Below, piece by piece: positions 33,144-40,319 of a stretch of DNA of 40,319 nucleotides; within the stretch, counting starts at the first letter, position 1, and every line of letters begins with the position of its first letter. The stretch is taken from the NCBI RefSeq assembly GCF_004361695.1, contig NZ_SNVW01000018.1:1-40319 (forward strand), given 5' to 3'. The stretch comes from Curtobacterium flaccumfaciens (lineage in GTDB: Bacteria > Actinomycetota > Actinomycetes > Actinomycetales > Microbacteriaceae). The translations under genes were made by a program, and so were the position numbers. The notes below the pieces were generated by a model, which did no database searches, was not told where the DNA came from, and worked only from the letters and a program-made list of their open reading frames with translations.

Positions 33144-33601
33144 GCATCGAGCTCAACAACGAGTCCGGTGTCGAGGTCGACGAGGCAGCCATCCAGCGCC
33201 TCGCCGCCTTCGCACTCGACGCGCTGCACGTCCACGCCGACGCGGAGCTCGCCATCGTGCTCGTGGACGAGGGCGCGATGGAGCAGCTGCACGTCCGGTG
33301 GATGGACGAACCGGGCCCCACCGACGTGCTGAGCTTCCCGATGGACGAGCTCCGACCGGGCACCGAGGACGAGCCGACGCCCGCCGGGCTCCTCGGCGAC
33401 ATCGTGCTCTGCCCGCAGGTGGCCGTGGAACAGGCGAAGACCGCCGGCCACTCCAGCACCGACGAGATGCTCCTCCTGACCTGCCACGGGATCCTGCACC
33501 TGCTCGGGTTCGACCACGCCGAGCCGGAGGAGAAGGCCGAGATGTTCGGTCTGCAGGGCGAGATCCTGACCGCCTTCGCCGCCCAGCGCCGAGGACGGTG
33601 A
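33140..33601 (+). CDS. ybeY: endoribonuclease YbeY (rRNA maturation factor)
   Basis: The 153-residue metalloprotein has the zinc-binding signature HGILHLLGFDH with H116, H120 and H126. It also has DVLSFPMDE and LLGDIVLCPQVA, which define the family. YbeY is a single-strand-specific RNase needed for 16S rRNA 3' processing and ribosome quality control. It starts with GTG overlapping the phoH stop by 4 nt and is followed 4 nt later by the CNNM/CBS gene, so it belongs to a tight ribosome-maturation cluster. Confidence 0.96.
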   Translation: MSIELNNESGVEVDEAAIQRLAAFALDALHVHADAELAIVLVDEGAMEQLHVRWMDEPGPTDVLSFPMDELRPGTEDEPTPAGLLGDIVLCPQVAVEQAKTAGHSSTDEMLLLTCHGILHLLGFDHAEPEEKAEMFGLQGEILTAFAAQRRGR

Positions 33602-33605
33602 CCTG

Positions 33606-34928
33606 ATGCTGCTCGTCGCCGGCCTGCTCGCGGTGGCGTTCGTGCTCGTCGTCCTCGGCGGCCTGCTCGCCGCCTCCGACGCCGCGCTCTCCGTGGTGTC
33701 CCGTGCCGACCTCGACGAGATCGCCCGGGGCAGCGGACACCGGCGGGCGATCGAGGCCATCGGCGACGACGTCGGGGCGCACGTCAACGCCCTGAACTTC
33801 TTCCGCGTGCTCGCCGAGACGGCTGCGGCCGTGCTCGTCACGATCGCGCTCGTCATGGTCTTCGACACCTGGTGGGTCGCGCTGATCGTCGCCGCGGCGA
33901 TCATGACCGCGGTGTCGTTCGTCCTGGTGGGCTCGAGCCCGCGGAGCGTCGGGCGCGCGCACGCCGAGCGGCTGATCGGCTCGACCGGCGGCATCGTCCA
34001 CGGCATCCGCATCGTGCTCGGTCCGCTCGCCGGGCTGCTCGTCGCGATCGGCGACCGGGTCACGCCTGGTCGTGGTCGCAGCGCATCCACGGTGTCGAGC
34101 GAGGAGCAGCTGCTCTCGCTCGTCGACGAGGCCACGGAGAGCAACGTCCTCGAGCAGGACGACCGCGAACTCATCCACTCGGTGTTCGAGTTCAGCGACA
34201 CCCTGGTGCGCGAGGTCATGGTGCCGCGCACCGACATGACCACCGTGGACGGCTCGGACACCCTGGGTGCGGCGATGGAGCAGTTCCTGGCCGCCGGGGT
34301 GTCCCGCATGCCGGTCACGGGCAAGGACAGCGACGACGTGCTCGGCGTCCTGTACCTCCGCGACGTTTCCCGGGCGCTGTACGAACGGCCGGGGTCCGAG
34401 GCGCGACGCGTGACCACCATCCTGCGGCCGGCCGAGTTCGTGCCGGAGTCGAAGGCGGCCGACGACACGCTCCGCCACATGCAGGTCGCGAAGAACCACC
34501 TGGTCCTGGTCGTCGACGAGTACGGCGGCGTCGCCGGGCTGGTGACGATGGAGGACCTCATCGAGGAGCTCGTCGGGGACATCTCCGACGAGTACGACCG
34601 CGCCGTGGTCGACCGGGTCGAGGTCGAGCCCGGCACCTGGCGCATCTCCGCACGCCTGCCCATCGACGAGCTCGGCGACCTGTTCGGCATCGAGCTCGAG
34701 GACGACGACGTCGACACCGCCGGCGGCCTGCTCACCAAGGAACTCGGACACCTGGCCGTCCGCGGCGACACCGTCACCGTCTCCGGGCTGGTGCTCACCG
34801 CCGACCGGGTCGAGGGCAAGCGCCGCCACCTCATCACCGTGCTCGCCGAGCGCACCCCGGAACTCGCCGGCGTCGAGGACGCCTTCGACGACGCGACACC
34901 CACCACGACGGGAACCCCGCACGCATGA
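33606..34928 (+). CDS. CNNM/CBS-domain membrane protein (hemolysin C/CorC-like family)
   Basis: The 440-residue protein has an N-terminal CNNM membrane domain (hydrophobic stretches about 1-25, 75-100 and 100-120, with a fourth at about 138-160). A pair of CBS domains (about 200-320, starting REVMVPRTDM) and a C-terminal CorC_HlyC domain (about 335-420, EVEPGTWRISARLPIDELGDLFG) follow. Relatives export or sense Mg2+/Co2+; despite the hemolysin name there is no evidence of toxicity. The order ybeY-CBS protein-era is conserved across actinobacteria. The stop overlaps the era start by 4 nt (ATGA). Confidence 0.93.
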   Translation: MLLVAGLLAVAFVLVVLGGLLAASDAALSVVSRADLDEIARGSGHRRAIEAIGDDVGAHVNALNFFRVLAETAAAVLVTIALVMVFDTWWVALIVAAAIMTAVSFVLVGSSPRSVGRAHAERLIGSTGGIVHGIRIVLGPLAGLLVAIGDRVTPGRGRSASTVSSEEQLLSLVDEATESNVLEQDDRELIHSVFEFSDTLVREVMVPRTDMTTVDGSDTLGAAMEQFLAAGVSRMPVTGKDSDDVLGVLYLRDVSRALYERPGSEARRVTTILRPAEFVPESKAADDTLRHMQVAKNHLVLVVDEYGGVAGLVTMEDLIEELVGDISDEYDRAVVDRVEVEPGTWRISARLPIDELGDLFGIELEDDDVDTAGGLLTKELGHLAVRGDTVTVSGLVLTADRVEGKRRHLITVLAERTPELAGVEDAFDDATPTTTGTPHA

Positions 34929-35854
34929 CCGACACCACCCCCACCACCGGCGAGCCCTACCGCGCGGGCTTCGTCTCGTTCGTCGGCCGTCCCAACGTCG
35001 GCAAGTCGACGTTGACGAACGCGCTCGTCGGCGAGAAGGTCGCCATCACGTCCTCGAAGCCGCAGACCACCCGCCGGGCCATCCGCGGCGTCGTGCACCG
35101 GCCGAACGGGCAGGTCATCATCGTCGACACTCCGGGCGTGCACCGCCCGCGAACCCTGCTCGGCGAGCGGCTCAACGACCTCGTGCAGTCCACGCTCGGC
35201 GACGTCGACGTCATCGGGTTCTGCGTGCCGGCGAACGAGCCGATCGGGCCGGGCGACAAGTTCATCAACGACACGCTCGACCAGTACCCGCGCGCCAAGA
35301 AGGTCGCGATCGTGACGAAGATCGACCGCACCTCGAAGGACGCCGTCGGCGCGCAGCTGCTGGCCGTGTCGAAGCTCCGCGAGTGGGACTCGATCATCCC
35401 GACGTCCGGCACGAAGGGTCTGCAGCTCGAGGTCCTGCTCGAGGAGATCACGAAGCTCCTGCCCGAGTCGCCGCAGCTCTACGACGCGTCGACCGTCACC
35501 GAGGAGACGGACGAGGAGCGCATCGGCGAGCTCATCCGCGAGGCCGCGCTCGAGGGCGTCCGCGACGAACTGCCGCACTCGCTCGCCGTCGTGATCGAGG
35601 ACATCGTCGAGCCCGACGAGGACGACGACGCCGACGGCCCGCTGCGCATCTTCGCGAACCTGTTCGTGGAGCGCGACAGCCAGAAGGCGATCGTCATCGG
35701 GCACAAGGGCGAGCGTCTGAAGGACGTCGGTTCCCGTGCCCGCGTCGAGATCGAGTCGCTGCTCGGCGGTCGGCACGTGTACCTGAACATCCGGGTGAAG
35801 GTCGCGAAGGAGTGGCAGCGCGACCCGAAGCAGCTCGGGCGGCTCGGCTTCTGA
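34925..35854 (+). CDS. era: GTPase Era
   Basis: The 309-residue ribosome-assembly GTPase has G1 GRPNVGKS (21-28), G3 DTPG, G4 TKID and a C-terminal KH domain with VIGHKGERLKDVGSRAR. It binds the 3' end of 16S rRNA and promotes 30S assembly, which fits the neighbouring YbeY and RsmE. An acidic insertion, EPDEDDDADG, lies just before the KH domain. ATG at 34925 overlaps the stop of the CBS gene. The 88 bp after it lead to an independent promoter for the two-component system. Confidence 0.96.
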   Translation: MTDTTPTTGEPYRAGFVSFVGRPNVGKSTLTNALVGEKVAITSSKPQTTRRAIRGVVHRPNGQVIIVDTPGVHRPRTLLGERLNDLVQSTLGDVDVIGFCVPANEPIGPGDKFINDTLDQYPRAKKVAIVTKIDRTSKDAVGAQLLAVSKLREWDSIIPTSGTKGLQLEVLLEEITKLLPESPQLYDASTVTEETDEERIGELIREAALEGVRDELPHSLAVVIEDIVEPDEDDDADGPLRIFANLFVERDSQKAIVIGHKGERLKDVGSRARVEIESLLGGRHVYLNIRVKVAKEWQRDPKQLGRLGF

Positions 35855-35930
35855 CCCGCTGCTCGTGACCCGCCGCGGCTCGCCGTCCCGGGTCATCCGC
35901 GGGACGGACGCGCGCTCGGTCTCCGCGACG

Positions 35931-35936
35931 TACCGT
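35931..35936 (+). promoter_or_regulatory. candidate leaderless -10 element of the histidine kinase gene
   Basis: TACCGT is followed by 6 nt and then GTG at 35943. No ribosome-binding site is present. It supports 35943 among several in-frame GTG codons. Confidence 0.5.
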
Positions 35937-35942
35937 GGGGTG

Positions 35943-37211
35943 GTGTTCCGTCCCATGCTGCGCGTGCAGATCACCACCGACGTCGTCATCGCCGTCGTGC
36001 TCGGTGCGCTCGTGCTCGTCACCACCGCCGGCGGCATGGACACGCCGCTCGAGTACGTCACCCTCGCCGGGCTCACGGTAGCGCTGGCGCTCCGCCGCCT
36101 CTCACCGGGGCTGGCGCTGACCGCCGCGTGGGTCGTCGCCCTGTTCGAGCTGATCGCCCCGCAGACCCCCGGCATCGCGAACGTGTTCATCTCGGGTGTC
36201 GTCTACACGACCAGTCGGTACGGCAGCCGGCGCGTCCGCATCGCCGGACTGGTCTCGGCGATCATCGGCCCGGTCGTCGCTGCTCTCTACTTCGGCCTCG
36301 AGGACTACTCCCACCGGCGGGACATCGTCACCGCGACGACCCCGCAGGAGGAGTCCTTCCGGGTCGCGGTCACGTACTTCGCCGTCGTGCTCCTGCTCCT
36401 GCTCCTGCCGTGGCTCGCCGGCGTGATCGGTCGGACCCGGCGGTCCGCGAGCATGAGCCGGGAGGCCCAGCTCCTCGCCGAGCGCGACGCCGCCCGCGCC
36501 GACCGCGCCGTCGCCGTCGAGCAGGAGCGCGTCCGCATCGCCCGGGACATGCACGACATCGTCGCCCACTCCCTGGCGGTCGTGATCGCCCAGGCAGACG
36601 GGGCACGGTACGCGCTGAAGGCGGACCCCGCGATCGCCGACGAGGCCCTCGGCACGATCTCGACGACCGCCCGTCGTGCGCTCGGTGACGTCCGGGAGCT
36701 CCTCGGCGCACTCCGCCACGAGCAGGGCACCGCGCCGACCCCGGACCTCGACGACATCGACCGGCTCGTGCGCGAGATGCGCGAGGTGGGGCTCGACGTC
36801 CGCGTCGAGCGCGAGGGCGATCCCGCCGGCCTGCCGACGGCAACGCAGCTCGCCGTGTACCGGATCGTGCAGGAGAGCCTGACGAACGCGTGGAAGCACG
36901 GCGAGCCCGGCACGCCCGTGCACGCAGCCCTGACCTACCGCCCCGACACCGTCGAGATCAGCGTCGTGAACCGCCGCGCAGACGACGGCACCCGCGGCCC
37001 CGGCACCGGTCACGGCCTGGTCGGCATGCGCGAACGTGCCGCCATGACCGGCGGCACGATGACGGCCGGCGCGCGTGGCGACGACTTCGCGGTCTCCGTC
37101 CGGATGCCGGCCGTGCCCGCCAGCGGCCAGATGCCACGTGGACTCGTCCCGACCGGGACGCCCAGCACAGCACCACTCACCTCGACGCCCCAGGAGCGAC
37201 CCGCCCGATGA
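35943..37211 (+). CDS. NarL-type sensor histidine kinase (DesK/LiaS-like)
   Basis: The 422-residue membrane kinase has about five N-terminal transmembrane segments (about 8-160) with almost no extracytoplasmic domain. A coiled linker and a HisKA_3 domain with RDMHDIVAHSLAVVIAQADG (phosphorylated H204) follow. The ATPase domain has IVQESLTNAWKHG (N box) and GHGLVGMRERAA (G box). The lack of an external sensor domain is typical of kinases that sense the membrane or a partner transporter. It overlaps the response-regulator gene by 4 nt. The ABC ATPase and permease genes downstream suggest a cell-envelope stress or drug-sensing role, but the signal is unknown. Confidence 0.93.
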   Translation: MFRPMLRVQITTDVVIAVVLGALVLVTTAGGMDTPLEYVTLAGLTVALALRRLSPGLALTAAWVVALFELIAPQTPGIANVFISGVVYTTSRYGSRRVRIAGLVSAIIGPVVAALYFGLEDYSHRRDIVTATTPQEESFRVAVTYFAVVLLLLLLPWLAGVIGRTRRSASMSREAQLLAERDAARADRAVAVEQERVRIARDMHDIVAHSLAVVIAQADGARYALKADPAIADEALGTISTTARRALGDVRELLGALRHEQGTAPTPDLDDIDRLVREMREVGLDVRVEREGDPAGLPTATQLAVYRIVQESLTNAWKHGEPGTPVHAALTYRPDTVEISVVNRRADDGTRGPGTGHGLVGMRERAAMTGGTMTAGARGDDFAVSVRMPAVPASGQMPRGLVPTGTPSTAPLTSTPQERPAR

Positions 37212-37882
37212 ACGACACTCCGATCCGCGTCGCACTCGTCGACGACCAGGCGCTCTTCCGCACCGGCATCCGGATGCTCATCGACTCCCAGCCCGACCTG
37301 CGGTTCGTCGGCGAGGCCGGGGACGGCGCCGAGGGCGTGGAACTCGTCCGTCGCGGTCGACCGGACGTCGTGCTCATGGACGTCCGGATGCCGGTGATGG
37401 ACGGCATCACCGCCACGTCGAAGATCGTGGAGGACAGCGGCGCGGACGGCGCGAAGGTCCTGGTCCTGACCACGTTCGACTTCGACGAGGCGGCAGCGAA
37501 GGCCATCCGGGCCGGGGCGAGCGGCTTCGTGCTGAAGGACGCCGACCCGGAGTTCCTGCTCGCGGCCATCCGCACCGTCCACGCCGGCACCGCGGTGTTC
37601 GCGGCATCGGCCACGCGGGAGCTCCTCCGGCGCTACGACGACACGACGCAGCAGGCCGCGAACGTGCCGGCCGCCTTCGCCGACCTCACCCCGCGGGAGC
37701 GCGAGATCTTCGACCTCGCCGCGCGGGGGTTCAGCAACAGCGAGATCGCGCAGCACGAGTACGTCAGCGAGGCGACCGTGAAGACCCACATCTCGCGGGT
37801 GCTCACGAAGCTCGAGCTGCGCGACCGGGTGCGGCTCGTGGTCTTCGCGCACGAGCACGGCCTGGTCACCAAAGCAGACTGA
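37208..37882 (+). CDS. NarL/LuxR-family response regulator
   Basis: The 224-residue regulator has a receiver domain (1-120) with D12/D13, the phosphorylation site D58 in VVLMDVRMPVMDG, T88 and K110. A LuxR-type helix-turn-helix (about 155-215) follows, with LTPREREIFDLAARGFSNSEIA and EATVKTHISRVLTKLELRDR. It is the partner of the kinase encoded directly upstream, with which it overlaps by 4 nt. A nested hairpin follows its stop codon. The obvious candidate targets are its own operon and the ABC pair 109 bp downstream. Confidence 0.95.
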   Translation: MNDTPIRVALVDDQALFRTGIRMLIDSQPDLRFVGEAGDGAEGVELVRRGRPDVVLMDVRMPVMDGITATSKIVEDSGADGAKVLVLTTFDFDEAAAKAIRAGASGFVLKDADPEFLLAAIRTVHAGTAVFAASATRELLRRYDDTTQQAANVPAAFADLTPREREIFDLAARGFSNSEIAQHEYVSEATVKTHISRVLTKLELRDRVRLVVFAHEHGLVTKAD

Positions 37883-37887
37883 CCGTC

Positions 37888-37931
37888 ATCCGCTCGGATG
37901 ACTTCCCCACAGGGAAGCAAGCCGAGCGGAT
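37888..37931 (+). terminator. nested hairpin between the response regulator and ABC genes
   Basis: Outer arms ATCCGCTCGG (37888-37897) and CCGAGCGGAT (37922-37931) enclose an inner hairpin, CTTCCC-CACA-GGGAAG (37902-37917). It begins 5 nt after the stop codon, which suits a terminator. It also ends 59 bp before the ABC ATPase start, so a regulatory role is possible. Confidence 0.6.
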
Positions 37932-37978
37932 CATCCACAGGAGCCGACCGACCGACGCGGGGCGTGCCTCCCGGCCGC

Positions 37979-37984
37979 CATGGT
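37979..37984 (+). promoter_or_regulatory. possible leaderless -10 element of the ABC ATPase gene
   Basis: CATGGT is followed by 6 nt and then ATG at 37991. It is a weak match but has the same spacing as the other sites. No ribosome-binding site precedes the ATG. Confidence 0.35.
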
Positions 37985-37990
37985 GGTTCC

Positions 37991-38739
<749 letters not shown>

Positions 38740-38743
<4 letters not shown>

Positions 38744-40137
38744 ACGGCGTCCGCGCCTTCGCCCCGACCGTCCTCGTCGCGGCACTCGGCACCACGTTCG
38801 GCTCGGCCCTCGTGATCGCCCCCGGGATCGTGACCGAGGCGCTGTCGGCCACCGGCTTCGCCGAACTGCGATCCGTCGAGGCGATCCTCTCCGTCATCGG
38901 GTGGTTGGCCCTCGGCGTCGCCCTCTACGTCGGCGCGATCGTCACCGCGAACACCTGTGCGACGCTCATCGCCGGCCAGACCCGGATCATCGCACTGCAG
39001 CGCCTGGTGGGCGCCACCGGGGCGTCGCTGCGCGGACGGATCACCCGGACCGGTCTGGTCGTGGGAGTCCTCGGCGGCCTCATCGGTGCCGTCGCGGGCA
39101 CCGGCCTCACCGCGTTGTTCGTGGTGATCCTCCGCGGCAACGGCTTCCTGCCCGACACCAGCTACACGATGCTGCCGTGGCAGCTCGTACTGCCGATCGC
39201 CGCCGTCGTCCTCGCCACGTGGGGCGCGTTCGGCGTGGGGTCGCGCCGGGTGCTCACGGTCACGCCGCTGCAGGCGCTGTCCTCGAGCGTCGAGCCCAGC
39301 CACGACGACGTCCGCTCCGGGCGTGGCCGTACGGTCCTGTCCGTCGTCCTCATCGTCGTGGGTGCGGTCCTCATGGGCGTCGGACTCGTCGGGAGCTCCG
39401 CATCGCCCGTCGCCGTGCTGCCCGCGGCCCTCGGAGGCTTCGTCTCCTTCGCCGGGATCGCCGTGGGTGCCACGATCGTGATGCCCCCCGTCCTGCAGCT
39501 CATCGGCCGGATCGGCTCACGCGACCCGGTCGTGCTGCTCGCCGGTCGGAACGCCATGCGGGCGCCGGGGCGGTCCTCGCGTGCAACCATCGGACTCGTC
39601 ATCGGGGTCACGCTGCTCGTCACCTTCGCGGTGACGCTCGGCATCACGCAGCACGTCCTCGAGACGCAGCTCAACGCGCAGTTCAAGGGCGGCAGCCCGG
39701 AACAGCTCCGCTCGCTGCAGGACTTCTTCAGCAAGCTCAACGCCGTCGTGAGCGTCATCGTCGGGTTCTCCGCCGTGATCGCCGCCGTCGGGGTCGTGAA
39801 CGCCCTCGCACTCGGCGTCCTGCAGCGCCGCCGCGAGCTCGGGCTGCTGCGGGTCCTCGGGCTCACCGGGGCGCAGGTCCGGCGGATGATCGTGACCGAG
39901 GCCGTCCAGATGGTCGTCGCGGCGGTCCTCACCGGGCTCGTGCTCGGAGTCGTGTACGGGTGGATCGGCGGGCAGACGCTGCTCGGTTCGCTCGGCAGTC
40001 CGATCGTGCCGGTGATGCCGCCCAAGACGATCGTGGTGGTGGTGGTCGGTGCCCTGGCCCTCGCGGTCGTGGCGACCGTCGCGCCCGTCCGCCGGGCGAT
40101 GCGCGTCCCGCCGACGGAGGCGCTCGCGGTCGACTGA
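38740..40137 (+). CDS. FtsX-like ABC permease
   Basis: The 465-residue membrane protein has about ten hydrophobic segments in two halves, each with an FtsX-type core. The second half has the typical VVNALALGVLQRRRELGLLRVLGLTGAQVRRM at about 355-390, a loop common to these permeases. The first TM segment starts at residue 8 and no signal peptide is seen. There is no large extracytoplasmic domain like that of BceB, so it differs from classical bacitracin permeases. The ATG overlaps the ATPase stop by 4 nt. The C-terminal RRAMRVPPTEALAVD resembles the usual ending PxxAL of the family. Confidence 0.92.
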
Positions 40138-40167
40138 CCGGCGCCCTGGGCGCGACCCACCGACGGC

Positions 40168-40180
40168 CTGGAGGCGCGGT
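40168..40180 (+). repeat. 13-bp intergenic repeat motif, copy 5
   Basis: CTGGAGGCGCGGT matches the motif at 12 of 13 positions, and GGC precedes it as at 22599. It lies 30 bp after the permease stop and 9 bp before the insertion-sequence end. Confidence 0.6.
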
Positions 40181-40188
40181 GCCAGCTG

Positions 40189-40319
40189 TGAACTGGTCCC
40201 GGTTTGTTGGACCGTGAAGTCAGGTTAGGCCGCGAGGGCGTGAGCTCGGTATTGAACCGGGCTCATGCCCTCGAGTCGTGCCTGGGAGCGGTCGGTGTTC
40301 CACCAGGTGATGTAGTCGT
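40189..40319 (-). mobile_element. end of an IS3-family insertion sequence, truncated by the window edge
   Basis: The element begins near 40189 with TGAACTGGTCCCGGTTTGTT followed by GGACC. This resembles IS3-family (IS150-like) terminal inverted repeats in the order TGNACTG...GTTGGAC. Inside it is the 3' end of a transposase gene on the minus strand, in the usual position close to the right terminal repeat. The other end and any target duplication lie outside the window, so the exact tip is uncertain by a few bases. Confidence 0.75.
40225..40319 (-). CDS. IS3-family transposase (OrfB) C-terminus, partial
   Basis: Reading the minus strand to the TAA at 40225-40227 gives about 30 residues, including DYITWWNTDRSQARLEG and MSPVQYRAHALAA. 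They align with the C-terminal segment of IS3-family OrfB transposases (YxxxYNxxRxxxxLxGxSPxQYR), downstream of the DDE catalytic core. The gene is cut by the right edge of the window and its start is unseen. The frame is intact over the visible part. Its stop lies about 36 bp inside the element end, a usual spacing. Confidence 0.8.
   Translation of the reverse strand, partial: DYITWWNTDRSQARLEGMSPVQYRAHALAA

Noticed and set aside
32972..36190. A 1072-codon open frame on the minus strand opposite phoH, ybeY, the CBS gene and era
   Set aside because: Four well-defined conserved genes lie on the other strand; the long frame reflects the scarcity of stop codons at high GC.
37901..37940. DnaA-box-like sequences (TCATCCACA and TTCCCCACA) after the response-regulator gene
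   Set aside because: Only two imperfect boxes, no AT-rich segment and no dnaA/dnaN genes nearby, so an origin is not supported.

Overview
This is a chromosomal segment of a very GC-rich actinobacterium. The gene order hrcA-dnaJ-rsmE-hinT-phoH-ybeY-CBS protein-era, the codon use (NNC/NNG throughout) and the protein styles point to Microbacteriaceae, and Curtobacterium or a close relative is my best guess. That assignment is inference from recognition, not a search. Almost all of the window is ordinary core genome. I see no CRISPR array, prophage, secondary-metabolite cluster or tRNA/rRNA gene. The only mobile DNA is the end of an IS3-family element cut by the right edge.

Layout. 0.1-4.2 kb: a GH15 glycosidase and an App1/DUF2183 protein on the minus strand, with a divergent TetR regulator. 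4.3-7.7 kb: a complete four-gene ABC importer of the betaine/choline (OpuC/QAT) type, closed by a strong hairpin. 7.7-13.7 kb: cydABDC, cytochrome bd oxidase plus its ABC assembly transporter, behind a palindrome-rich promoter. 13.7-20.5 kb: leuS, then comEA-comEC-holA. 20.5-21.2 kb: a repeat-rich convergent region and rpsT. 21.4-24.6 kb: a class I aminotransferase and lepA. 24.7-28.5 kb: a small membrane protein, a DUF1990 protein, a HAD hydrolase, hemW and a DUF4870 protein. 28.5-35.9 kb: hrcA-dnaJ-rsmE-hinT-phoH-ybeY-CNNM/CBS-era, a stress and ribosome-maturation run. 35.9-40.1 kb: a NarL-type two-component system followed by a MacB-like ABC ATPase/FtsX permease pair. 40.2 kb to the end: the IS3-family terminus.

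Functional themes. The run from hrcA to era combines heat-shock repression, chaperone activity and 16S rRNA or ribosome maturation (RsmE, YbeY, Era, PhoH). The cyd block is a self-contained respiratory module. The comEA/comEC pair is the DNA-uptake core. The two-component system and ABC pair resemble envelope-stress or antimicrobial-peptide modules.

The most interesting non-coding signals are as follows. (1) At about ten genes or operon heads a -10-like hexamer (mostly TANNNT) sits 6-8 nt before the start codon, which predicts widespread leaderless transcription. (2) A CIRCE-like operator lies at the hrcA promoter. (3) Two adjacent dyads with GCACG/CGTGC arms lie at the cyd promoter. (4) The comEC reading frame has no stop and runs through all of holA. 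(5) Several families of intergenic hairpin repeats occur, including a 70-bp unit duplicated downstream of holA and a 13-bp CTGGAGGCGCGGG motif recurring at gene ends.
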